NCBI GenBank assembly: GCA_963781595.1
Contig: CAWAGG010000006.1
Coordinates: forward strand, 372,001-436,000
DNA from: JBEDUK01 sp963781595
GTDB lineage: Bacteria; Actinomycetota; UBA4738
Direction: 5' to 3'
DNA length: 64,000 nucleotides
The translations under genes were made by a program, and so were the position numbers. Shown one piece after another: positions 1 through 7,310 of this stretch (position 1 is its first letter; each line of letters begins with the position of its first letter). Under the pieces are notes generated by a model. That model was not told the DNA's origin and did not search any database. It saw nothing but the letters and a program-made list of their open reading frames with translations.

Positions 1-1
1 C

Positions 2-589
2 GAATCCCTGCGGGAAGCGCTCATGGAGAACATCCACCGCGAGGACCTGGGCCCACTGGAGCTCGCCGCCGCGTTCGAGGAGCTCCTCGAGGACCTCGGC
101 GTCACCCAGGAGACGGTCGCGGATCGGCTCGGGTACTCGAGAGCTCACGTCGCGAACACGATCCGACTGCTCGGCCTGCCTCCGGACGTCCAGCGCCTCC
201 TCGCCGACGGGCGGATCCAGGCTGGCCACGCCCGCGCACTCCTCGCGCTCTCGGACGACGACGCGCGATCGTCGGTGGCGTTGCGGATCGCCGCGGAGGG
301 CATGTCGGTCCGGGAGGTCGAACGCCTGGTCAGAACGTACGTGGCTCCCCCAGCCGCCCATGGCGTCGTCGACCACGCGAGGGACCCCTCGCTGGATGCG
401 GTGGAGGAGCTCCTCTCCGACCTGCTCGGCACGCGCGTGCAGGTGTCGCTCGGGAAGCGAGCGGGCCGCATCGTGATCGGGGTGGGTTCCCCGGAGGACC
501 TCGATCGCATCGTCGGGCTCATGAGCGGCGCGCCGGCCCGCGTCGCAGACCCGGACCTCGACGCGGAGCACGTGCTGGTCGACCCGTGA
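2..589 (+). CDS. parB: ParB chromosome-partitioning protein, 5' truncated by window edge
   Basis: ParB binds centromere-like parS sites and works with the ParA ATPase to segregate the chromosome. The reading frame is open to the window edge, so the N-terminal CTP-binding part lies mostly outside. The visible 195 residues begin at the end of the ParB core with ENIHREDLGPLE, the family's hallmark ENLQREDLNPLE-type motif. This is followed by the helix-turn-helix (VTQETVADRLGYSRAHVANTIRLL) and the GHARALLAL segment, then a C-terminal dimerisation region. It faces cwlM convergently, the same neighbour relation as mycobacterial parB-Rv3916c-cwlM, which places the window beside the replication origin. 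The stop overlaps the GTG of the next small ORF. No parS site was found in the window. Confidence 0.95.
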   Translation, partial: ESLREALMENIHREDLGPLELAAAFEELLEDLGVTQETVADRLGYSRAHVANTIRLLGLPPDVQRLLADGRIQAGHARALLALSDDDARSSVALRIAAEGMSVREVERLVRTYVAPPAAHGVVDHARDPSLDAVEELLSDLLGTRVQVSLGKRAGRIVIGVGSPEDLDRIVGLMSGAPARVADPDLDAEHVLVDP

Positions 590-729
590 CCGCGACCCCT
601 TCCGCCGAGCTCATCCGAGCATCGAGGGCCGCGATCCTCGGAGCCGCCGTCGGTGCGATCCTGGTTCTCATGGCAGCTCCGAAGACCGTCAGCCGCGGAC
701 TCGCTCCCGGGACGCGACGCAGTCCGTGA
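586..729 (+). CDS. Small single-pass membrane peptide (47 aa), unknown
   Basis: A 47-residue frame whose GTG start overlaps the parB stop in the 4-base form GTGA, the same junction type seen at several other gene pairs in this window. It holds one hydrophobic stretch (AAILGAAVGAILVLMAA, about residues 19-35) flanked by Arg/Lys, so a single transmembrane helix is likely. I do not recognise a family. In mycobacteria a hypothetical gene (Rv3916c) sits in this position but is much longer. The overlap and third-position GC bias support translation; its short length is the main doubt. Confidence 0.45.
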   Translation: MTATPSAELIRASRAAILGAAVGAILVLMAAPKTVSRGLAPGTRRSP

Positions 730-750
730 TAGTAAAGCAGGCTGACTATA
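728..750. promoter_or_regulatory. AT-rich recurring motif, copy 1
   Basis: Between the convergent parB-side ORF and cwlM lies GTAAAGCAGGCTGACTATA. Near-identical copies occur at 9800-9822 and 22587-22609 on the opposite strand. The arms ATAGT/ACTAT make it a loose inverted repeat of MarR-operator type. Function is unknown. Confidence 0.3.
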
Positions 751-795
751 TGGAACGTGCACCGAGGACCCAGCGAGACGCGGCGCCTGGATCGG

Positions 796-1935
796 TCAGC
801 GTCCGGCCGCGCGCGTGCCCGTCGGCTCGGCGATACGAACCTCGTCCCCGTCCGATGGATCGGTTCCTTCGAAGAAGCGTTCGACCCCCTCGGCGATCGC
901 CGCGGCGATCCGCGCCCGGAAGGCCTCGGAACGCAGCGCGTCCTCCTCGCCCGGATTGGTGATGAAGCAAGGCTCGACGTGGACGGCGGGCATCCTCGTC
1001 TCGCGCAGGAGCGGCAGCCACTTCGGGTGGGTTCGGCAATCGGTCAGGCCGAGGCGGGTGAGCTCCTCGAGGATCAGCTCGGCGAGCCGCTGTCCGGACG
1101 CGGACGTCCAGCCCGGCCGGCCGCAGTAGAATGCGGTCGCGCCTTCCGCCTGGGCCTCGGCATCCGAGTTGAGGTGGATGGAGACGAGCAACGTCGCGCC
1201 GGCCTCGTTCGCTCCGCGCGCGCGCTCGGCGACGCTCGGGTTCTCGTCGGTCGCCCGGAGGATCAACGGCTCCGCACCGCGCGTGGCCAAGTCGCGAGCG
1301 GTGGCCAGGACCAGGTCGAACGCCACCGACGCTTCCTGCAGGCCGGTCGGGCCGGTCGCCCCCGGTTCACCGACCCCGTGTCCGGCGTCCAGCGCGATCG
1401 TCGCACCCGGGAGTTGCGTGGGCGAGAGTTCGCGGAGCGCCTGTCGCTCGCGGACCGCGGCCGATCCGGGGCCCGCCAGCCCCTTCTCGGTGGCATCCGA
1501 GCCGTGCCGTAGTCGCGAGAAGGCCTCGATCGTGGACGCCCCGGCGATCCCGTCGTCCGGCAAGCCCACGTTCCGTTGGAAGTCTCGGGCGGCCCGGTCG
1601 GTCCTGGGACCGAAGATGCCGTCCTCCTTGCCCGCATCGAAACCGAGGAGGTTGAGGGTCGACTGCAGGGCCCGGACGTCGTCGCCGCGGACCATCGGGT
1701 GGCGAAGGTACAGCGAGCGGTCGCCGAGCGAGTACCCGGCTTCGACCATCTCCTGCCAGGTCCCCGGGCCCACGAGGCCGTCCACCAGCAGGTGGCGGCG
1801 CTGCTGGAACTCGCGAACCGCGGCCTCGGTACCGCGACCGAAGACTCCGGTGGCGTCGGGTTCGGTCCCGAACCCGAGTGCGTGAAGTCGGACCTGGATA
1901 TCCCGGACGTGCTTGCCCGCGGCGCCAGGGCCCAT
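796..1935 (-). CDS. cwlM: CwlM-like N-acetylmuramoyl-L-alanine amidase
   Basis: A 379-residue protein with two tandem PG_binding_1 repeats (about residues 8-65 and 83-140, each with the GxFGxxTxxAVxxFQ type pattern) followed by an Amidase_3 domain (about 175-350). The zinc ligands and catalytic glutamate of Amidase_3 can all be seen: His in DAGHG, Glu in LQEASV, His in SIHLNS and Glu in VEPCFITNPGEE. No signal peptide is visible, as in mycobacterial CwlM, which acts in the cytoplasm as a regulator of MurA. The start at 1935 is chosen because AGGAG lies 10 nt upstream; the ATG at 1944 is only 1 nt from it. It heads toward parB and follows trxA and trxB on the same strand. Whether it cuts murein or only regulates cannot be told from sequence. 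Confidence 0.9.
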   Translation of the reverse strand: MGPGAAGKHVRDIQVRLHALGFGTEPDATGVFGRGTEAAVREFQQRRHLLVDGLVGPGTWQEMVEAGYSLGDRSLYLRHPMVRGDDVRALQSTLNLLGFDAGKEDGIFGPRTDRAARDFQRNVGLPDDGIAGASTIEAFSRLRHGSDATEKGLAGPGSAAVRERQALRELSPTQLPGATIALDAGHGVGEPGATGPTGLQEASVAFDLVLATARDLATRGAEPLILRATDENPSVAERARGANEAGATLLVSIHLNSDAEAQAEGATAFYCGRPGWTSASGQRLAELILEELTRLGLTDCRTHPKWLPLLRETRMPAVHVEPCFITNPGEEDALRSEAFRARIAAAIAEGVERFFEGTDPSDGDEVRIAEPTGTRAAGR

Positions 1936-2080
1936 GGTATTCATGCTCCTATCGTGCCACGCGGCCCGGCGGTGCGACCCGCCGAGGCTCCGTACGGCCC
2001 AGCGTCGTCCCGGCGCGGGAGGACCGGAAAGGCGCTCGGTCGATCCGAGTGGCCGGTGCCGTCCGCGGATCGAGGCCGCG

Positions 2081-2413
2081 TCAGGCGGCCATGAACGGTT
2101 CGATCTCGCGCAGGATGGCGTCCTTGCCCCGGGCTCCGTTCAACCGGGCTCGGATCTCGCCGCCGTGGAACAGGAGCAGGGTCGGGATGCTCATCACGCC
2201 GAACTTCAGCGTGGTCTCGGGGCTCTCGTCCACGTTGAGCTTCGCGGTGACCAGCTTGCCCGCGTATTCACGGGCGATCTCTTCGACCGTCGGCGCGATG
2301 ATGTGGCACGGGGTGCACCATTCGGCCCAGAAGTCCACCAGCACCGGCACGTCCGACCTCAGCACCTGGGCGTCGAAATCCCCGTCCCTGACCGTGATCA
2401 CGTTCTCACTCAT
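2081..2413 (-). CDS. trxA: Thioredoxin
   Basis: A small 110-residue disulfide reductase with the thioredoxin fold. The active site is WCTPC (residues 32-36) in the context FWAEWCTPCHIIAP, with a cis-Pro at MSIPTLLLF. The second position is Thr rather than the usual Gly of WCGPC, a variation known among actinobacterial thioredoxins. The start at 2413 is fixed by AGGAG 8-9 nt upstream; the frame extends further upstream but without conserved sequence. It lies 132 bp downstream of the thioredoxin reductase gene and upstream of cwlM, the same order as mycobacterial trxB2-trxC-cwlM, so electron flow NADPH to TrxB to this protein is the natural reading. Confidence 0.95.
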   Translation of the reverse strand: MSENVITVRDGDFDAQVLRSDVPVLVDFWAEWCTPCHIIAPTVEEIAREYAGKLVTAKLNVDESPETTLKFGVMSIPTLLLFHGGEIRARLNGARGKDAILREIEPFMAA

Positions 2414-2545
2414 CGCTTCGACTCCTCTCATGCGTGGGACCGGCTGGCCGCCGGCCCACGTGGCGAACAACGCGGTCCCAGGTGGGGAGTATTCCCTGTT
2501 CGCAGCCGTGATGGCGACGGCCCGAGGAGACGGTACGAATCGGCA

Positions 2546-3499
2546 TCAGTGGCCGAGCGATTCGAGGTACCGCTCGGCGTCGATGGCGGACTGAGCGCCC
2601 ATCCCGGCGGCCGTGATCGCCTGGCGGTAGATGTGATCGACGACGTCGCCGGCGGCGAAGACGCCTTCGACGCTCGTCCGGGTCGTCGGTTCGTCAACGA
2701 CGACGTAGCCGCCGTCGAGCCGGAGCTGCCCCTCGAACAACGACGTGTTCGGCGTGTGTCCGATCGCGACGAAGATCCCGCTGGCGGGCACGTCGGCCAC
2801 CTCGTCGGTCTTCACGTTGCGCACCCGCGCACCGGCGACGACATCGTCACCGAGGACCTCGTCGATCACCGAATCCCAGACGAACGAGACCTTCTCGTGG
2901 GCCAGCGCGCGATCCTGCATGATCTTCGAGGCGCGGAGCGTGTCGCGCCGGTGGATCACCGTGACGTGCGTCGCGAACCGAGTCAGGAACAGCGCCTCCT
3001 CGAGCGCCGAGTCGCCTCCGCCGACGACCAGCAGCTCCTTCCCGCGGAAGAAGAAGCCGTCGCAGGTGGCGCACGTCGAGACGCCCCGACCGAGGAGCTT
3101 GCGTTCTGAGTCCAGGCCGAGCATCCGAGCCGTCGCGCCGGTGGCCACGATCAGCGACCGCGCGAACCAGATCTCGTCGCCGGAAGCGACGCGGAACGGC
3201 CGCGAGGAGAGGTCGATCGACGTCGCCGCTTGATGGAGGAGTTCGGCGTCGAACCGCGCGGCCTGCTTCTCCATGGCGTCCATGAGGTCGGGACCGAGGA
3301 TCGCGTCGGGGAAGCCCGGGTAGTTCTCGACCTCGGTCGTGAGCATCAGCTGGCCGCCCGCGTCGACCCCCTTGAGGACCAGGGGCTTGAGGTTCGCGCG
3401 CGCCGCGTACAACGCCGCCGTGAGTCCGGCGGGCCCGGATCCGAGGATGACGACGTCTCGTCCGACGCCCGGATCCTGGTGCTCGGCTTCTCCGTCCAC
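2546..3499 (-). CDS. trxB: Thioredoxin-disulfide reductase
   Basis: A 317-residue NADPH-dependent flavoprotein that reduces thioredoxin. It shows an N-terminal FAD Rossmann motif (GSGPAG), the redox-active CATCDG (Cys 143 and 146 in this start), a NADPH-binding VVGGGDSALEEA and the C-terminal FAD-binding GVFAAGDVVD. Length is normal for the low-Mr family. The ATG at 3508 is embedded in a -10 like TAGGAT (3507-3512); a GTG at 3499 lies 7 nt beyond that hexamer, so I take the leaderless GTG start. It is transcribed in the same direction as trxA and cwlM. Confidence 0.95.
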   Translation of the reverse strand: MDGEAEHQDPGVGRDVVILGSGPAGLTAALYAARANLKPLVLKGVDAGGQLMLTTEVENYPGFPDAILGPDLMDAMEKQAARFDAELLHQAATSIDLSSRPFRVASGDEIWFARSLIVATGATARMLGLDSERKLLGRGVSTCATCDGFFFRGKELLVVGGGDSALEEALFLTRFATHVTVIHRRDTLRASKIMQDRALAHEKVSFVWDSVIDEVLGDDVVAGARVRNVKTDEVADVPASGIFVAIGHTPNTSLFEGQLRLDGGYVVVDEPTTRTSVEGVFAAGDVVDHIYRQAITAAGMGAQSAIDAERYLESLGH

Positions 3500-3506
3500 G
3501 GCGTGC

Positions 3507-3512
3507 ATCCTA
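3507..3512 (-). promoter_or_regulatory. -10 element for leaderless trxB
   Basis: TAGGAT on the minus strand, 7 nt before the proposed GTG start of trxB. The context TAGGATGCACG is shared with the MFS gene promoter at 15561-15566. No clear -35 was seen. Confidence 0.4.
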
Positions 3513-3565
3513 GGCCATGGAACGGCCGGGCACGGTGCGCTTGTTCCGGCTCGTCGCGCTGCTCG

Positions 3566-4420
3566 TCAGCCCGCGAGCGGTTCGCTGACGGAGTAGACCG
3601 GGAAGCAGTCCTTGATCGTCACCGCGATCAGCTCGACACGGGGTCGGGCTCCCGAGGACGTCGACGTGACGAACCCGACGATCCACACCGGCTGTCGCTG
3701 GTAGACGCCCCGTTCCGCGTAGACGACGATCGCGGAGTCGGGTTGACCGCTCGCCCGCCGGGCGCAGGGCACGCCGGCGACGGCATCAGGCGCGATCGTG
3801 GGCGACGCGCCGGCGAACTCAGGCGCCGACCGGTTCCCGCCGGGCGGGCCGGTCGCCGCCGGGGCGCCACCGACGCCCGCGGCGCTGGACCGGCTGGTGC
3901 CGGTGAGCGTGTCGAGCACACGATGCAGTTCGTCCTTCGACACGGCCGGCGCTCGTTCGGCTGCCCCGGGGCTCGCCGCCGCCCCGGAGGTGGACGCGCC
4001 CCCGCCGCCGCCCGGGTGGAACACGAAGACCACCGCGACCAGGGCGGCAGCGGCCGCCAGGCCGACGGCCGCCGCGATCGCGCCGCGCCGACGCGCCCGG
4101 TGCTCGGCCAGTGATGACACCCGGGGGGCTGACGGCTCGCCGGCCGCCGCCGCGACCGAACCGGCGTCCACCCACGGCGACGCCAGCTCGGGAAGATCGT
4201 GGAGCGCGTCCATCGCGAGGCGGGCGACGCCCAGTTCATCCCGGCAGCGCGCGCACGTCGCGAGATGGGCTTCGACGTCGGCGGCCTCCGCCTCCGAGGC
4301 TTCGCCGTCCGCGTAGACGGCGAGCAGCTCCTCGGGATGTTCGGCGTCGGCGTTCGCGTCCTGCCCGCCGGTCGCGCGGGTGAGGTCGTCGCTCGGGTTG
4401 GGGTCTCGTGGTCGGCTCAT
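3566..4420 (-). CDS. Zinc-finger anti-sigma factor
   Basis: A 284-residue membrane protein that should bind and hold the ECF sigma factor encoded just upstream. The N-terminus has the zinc anti-sigma (ZAS) signature: His28, then HLATCARC giving His52, Cys56 and Cys59. A transmembrane helix (AIAAAVGLAAAAALVAVVFVF, about 115-135) separates it from a Gly/Ala-rich linker and an extracytoplasmic domain of about 130 residues, rich in TSTSSGARPR-type turns. Its ATG overlaps the sigma stop as ATGA, so translation is coupled. It is positionally equivalent to mycobacterial Rv3912, the SigM anti-sigma factor. The external ligand or stress is unknown. Confidence 0.88.
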   Translation of the reverse strand: MSRPRDPNPSDDLTRATGGQDANADAEHPEELLAVYADGEASEAEAADVEAHLATCARCRDELGVARLAMDALHDLPELASPWVDAGSVAAAAGEPSAPRVSSLAEHRARRRGAIAAAVGLAAAAALVAVVFVFHPGGGGGASTSGAAASPGAAERAPAVSKDELHRVLDTLTGTSRSSAAGVGGAPAATGPPGGNRSAPEFAGASPTIAPDAVAGVPCARRASGQPDSAIVVYAERGVYQRQPVWIVGFVTSTSSGARPRVELIAVTIKDCFPVYSVSEPLAG

Positions 4421-5094
4421 GGCAGCTCGGTCTTGGACGGCGGTTCGGCCACGATCGGTTCCCGGCCAACCGATCCGGCGGAGCCTGGGTCCGTTTCGGG
4501 CTCGGCCCCGGCGCCCAGCGCTCGACCCATCGCGAGCCGTCCCCGGTGCAGGCGCGACTTCACGGTCCCGAGCGGAACGTCGAGGATGTCGGCGACCTCC
4601 TCGTACGCGCGCCCCTGGATGTCGTGGAGCACCAGCACGGCACGGTACTCGACGGGCACGGCGAGCAGCGCCCGTTGGACGTCCACAGCCGCGGCGGCGC
4701 GGTCGCCATGGTCGGGCGCCGGGGGAGGCTCCGGGAGCTCCTCGTGACTCAGCACCGTTCCCTTGCGGCGTCGCAGGATGTCGTAGCTCGCGTTCACGGC
4801 GATCCGGTGCAGCCACGTGCTGAACGCCGCGTCCCCTCGGAAGCTCCCGAGCCGTCGGTAGCACGAGAGGAACGTGTCCTGGGTCGCGTCGCGCGCGTCC
4901 TCTTCGCGCCCGAGCATCCGGTAGGCCAGGTTGTAGACGCGCCGCTCGTGCCGTCGAACCAGCTCGGCGAAGGCCGCCTCATCCCCGCCGGCCGCCCTGG
5001 TGACGAGTTCGGCGTCGGGCTGATCCGAACCGAGGCTCACGTCGCCGGAGTCTACCCCGGGCCGGTGGCTCGACCGAGGTGCCGCATCGCTCAC
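4417..5094 (-). CDS. sigM: ECF-family RNA polymerase sigma factor (SigM position)
   Basis: A 225-residue sigma-70 family member with only regions 2 and 4. Region 2 (about 30-95) carries AYRMLGREEDARDATQDTF and the -10 recognition FSTWLHRIAVNASYDILRRR. Region 4 (about 140-195) carries VLVLHDIQGRAYEEVADIL followed by GTVKSRLHRGR, the HTH that reads the -35. Synteny with Rv3911 (SigM) suggests the same lineage. The GTG start overlaps the upstream TadE-like stop (GTGA) and its own stop overlaps the anti-sigma start (ATGA), so the three genes form one coupled unit. It probably controls envelope or redox stress genes, including its own operon. Confidence 0.92.
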   Translation of the reverse strand: MSDAAPRSSHRPGVDSGDVSLGSDQPDAELVTRAAGGDEAAFAELVRRHERRVYNLAYRMLGREEDARDATQDTFLSCYRRLGSFRGDAAFSTWLHRIAVNASYDILRRRKGTVLSHEELPEPPPAPDHGDRAAAAVDVQRALLAVPVEYRAVLVLHDIQGRAYEEVADILDVPLGTVKSRLHRGRLAMGRALGAGAEPETDPGSAGSVGREPIVAEPPSKTELP

Positions 5095-5552
5095 GCGAGC
5101 GAATGGAACTCCTTCTCGGTCGCGTGCTGCACCTGGTACTGCTTCAGGTACGGCAGGTACTGGAGGAAGAGGGTCGGGGCCTTCTCGGAGACGGTCACCG
5201 TGACGGTCCCCTCGTCGTCGATCGAGAACGCGAGCATCTTCGCCTTCGGATCCTGATCGGCGAGCGTCGCGACGGCCACGGCCTGGGCATGGTTCCCATT
5301 CTTGACGCCGTGGTAGTCGTCCGCGGCCGCCTGAGCGGCGGCTCCGGCCGCGTTGCTCGCACGGATCTGGGTCAGGACGACCTGCCCGGCTTCCTCGACG
5401 ACCAGGACCAAGAGGATGAAGATGAACACCGCCCGCACGACGAACCCGCTGACCACCGCCCCCCGCTGGTCACGGTGGAGCGCCCGGGCCCCTCGCCCGG
5501 CGCGCCGCGCGCGTTCGGGTGGGCCGGCGTCGACGTTCGTTCGCATGCTCAT
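5091..5552 (-). CDS. TadE-like single-pass membrane protein
   Basis: A 153-residue protein with a basic N-terminus, the motif RDQRGAVVSGFVV and a hydrophobic segment (VFIFILLVLVVEEAGQVVL), followed by ASNAAGAAAQAAADDY. This layout matches TadE/TadG-like pseudopilin-type proteins, in which Asp-Gln-Arg-Gly-Ala precedes the helix and Ala-rich sequence follows. The remaining ~85 residues form an exported domain with short beta-type segments (TVTVTVSEKAP). Its stop overlaps the sigma factor start, so it may be the first gene of the sigma operon. The start at 5552 is preferred over the GTG at 5561 because TATGAC lies 9 nt upstream. Function is unknown; a cell-surface signal feeding the sigma/anti-sigma pair is only an inference. 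Confidence 0.65.
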   Translation of the reverse strand: MSMRTNVDAGPPERARRAGRGARALHRDQRGAVVSGFVVRAVFIFILLVLVVEEAGQVVLTQIRASNAAGAAAQAAADDYHGVKNGNHAQAVAVATLADQDPKAKMLAFSIDDEGTVTVTVSEKAPTLFLQYLPYLKQYQVQHATEKEFHSLA

Positions 5553-5642
5553 CGGTCCCACGTCATAGCGAAGTATCGGAACGTGACGCCCCGGACCAAA
5601 GCCCTCCCGCGTCGAAAGTTGTAGGCCGTCAGCGGCGGGCCG

Positions 5643-7310
5643 TCAGCTCCGGCGCCGGCGACGGATCAGCCGCTTCAACAGCTGGACCTCGGGGATGTGG
5701 AGCAGGGACGCGACCCCGAGGAACGTCGCGCCGCCGGCCGCGATCCCGAGCACGACCTGCACCAGCTGGCCGACGAACCTCGGCGCGACGGGCCCGGGGC
5801 CGCCGATCAGCCACGACACGCCGAACGCGACGCCACCTGCCGCCAACGCGGCGATCGAGGTACGCAGGATCGTCGAGCCGATCGCGCGATCGTCCATCGC
5901 CGGGAGCCACCACCGCAGCGCCAGGTAGGAGAACAGCGCGGCGAAGACGTACGAGATCGAGAACGCGAGGGCCAAGCCCTCGACGCCCATGATCGGGAAC
6001 AGCAGGAAGTTCCCCGCGATGTTGATCGCGGTCGCGACGAGATTGATCAGGGCCGGGGCTCGCGTGTTCTGGGTGCCGTAGAACGCGCGCGCGAACAGCT
6101 GGAAGGCGGAGAAGAAGGGCAATCCGATCGCGAAGAACACGAGGATCCGGGCGACGAGGTGCGCCGCGGCGGCCGTGGTGGCGCCGTGCCGGAGCGTCGC
6201 GAACACGATCGGTTGCGCGAGGGCGATGTAGCCGACCGCCGCCGGCACGACGATGAACACGGTCGAGCGCAGGCCCATGCTGAGGAGCTCGCCGAACCCG
6301 CGGCGGTCCCGCGTGGTCCACCTGGCGGACATGGCGGGCAGCAGCGCCGTCATCACGCTGACCGAGTAGATCGCGTGGGGGAGCTGGAAGAGGATGAACG
6401 CGCTCGCGTACGCGGCGTACCCACTGACCGAGACCGACAGGATGATGACCGTGAGGAGCGCGAGCTGGTTCGTTGCGACGTAGAGGAACACCCAGCCGGA
6501 GAGCCGAACGATCCGGTGGACGGCCGGGTCGCGCCAGCCCGGCTGGAACCGGTAGCGGAAGCCTGTCGCTCGCAGGGAGGGCAGGAGCGCGAGGGTCATC
6601 GCGACGACACCGAGGGTCGTCCCGATCGCGAGCACGTATGCCTGCACCGTCGTGACGCCGTCCACGTCGCCGGCCGGCGCCGCCGGGAGCAGCATGAACG
6701 TGACCATCGTGGCGATCACGATCAGGTTGTTGAGGACGGGGGCGAACATCGGCGCGGCGAAGCGACGGTGGGCGTTGAGCAGCCCGGATGCGATCGCGCC
6801 GATCCCGTAGAAGACGATCTGCGGCATGAACCACCGCAGGAAGAACGTCGCCAGCGCCCGCTCGGCCTCGGCGTCGGGTCCCGATCCGAGCCGGCGCGTG
6901 TAGAGATCGACGATCCACGGGGCCGCGACGATCGTTAGCAGGGTCATCCCGGTGAGGACGACCATCGCGATCGACAGCATCGAACGGGCCGAATCCCACG
7001 CGGCGGCGATGGTGCGCTTCGTCATGTGCTCGACGAACACGGGGACGAAGACCGACGTCAGGACCCCGCCGAGGATCAGCTCGTAGACGATGTTCGGCGT
7101 GTTGTTCGCGACGCCGTACGCGTTCGCCCGGATCGTGGTCAGGCCGAGCGCGGCGGCGATCACGCTGAGCCGGAGGAACCCGGTCACGCGCGACAGGGTC
7201 GTGCCAGCGGACATCACGGCCGTGTGCCGGACGAACGAATCCTGGACGGCGCGGTCGTCGGTCTCGTCGGGTGTCAGGACCTCCGTCGTCGGGTCACCCC
7301 CATCCCCCAC
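5643..7310 (-). CDS. murJ: Lipid II flippase MurJ (MviN)
   Basis: A 555-residue polytopic MOP-superfamily membrane protein that moves lipid-linked peptidoglycan precursor to the outer face of the membrane. About 14 hydrophobic segments are seen, with the family's N-terminal signature SAGTTLSRVTGFLRLSVIAAALG and the NNTPNIVYELILGGVLTSVFVPVF block. Length and motifs are normal; it lacks the long kinase-like extension of mycobacterial MviN. It overlaps the DUF6049 gene by 37 bp and precedes the sigma operon, matching Rv3909-Rv3910-Rv3911. Confidence 0.95.
   Translation of the reverse strand: MGDGGDPTTEVLTPDETDDRAVQDSFVRHTAVMSAGTTLSRVTGFLRLSVIAAALGLTTIRANAYGVANNTPNIVYELILGGVLTSVFVPVFVEHMTKRTIAAAWDSARSMLSIAMVVLTGMTLLTIVAAPWIVDLYTRRLGSGPDAEAERALATFFLRWFMPQIVFYGIGAIASGLLNAHRRFAAPMFAPVLNNLIVIATMVTFMLLPAAPAGDVDGVTTVQAYVLAIGTTLGVVAMTLALLPSLRATGFRYRFQPGWRDPAVHRIVRLSGWVFLYVATNQLALLTVIILSVSVSGYAAYASAFILFQLPHAIYSVSVMTALLPAMSARWTTRDRRGFGELLSMGLRSTVFIVVPAAVGYIALAQPIVFATLRHGATTAAAAHLVARILVFFAIGLPFFSAFQLFARAFYGTQNTRAPALINLVATAINIAGNFLLFPIMGVEGLALAFSISYVFAALFSYLALRWWLPAMDDRAIGSTILRTSIAALAAGGVAFGVSWLIGGPGPVAPRFVGQLVQVVLGIAAGGATFLGVASLLHIPEVQLLKRLIRRRRRS

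Noticed and set aside
1..730. parS site near parB
   Set aside because: No GTTTCACGTGAAAC-like 14-mer was seen in the window.
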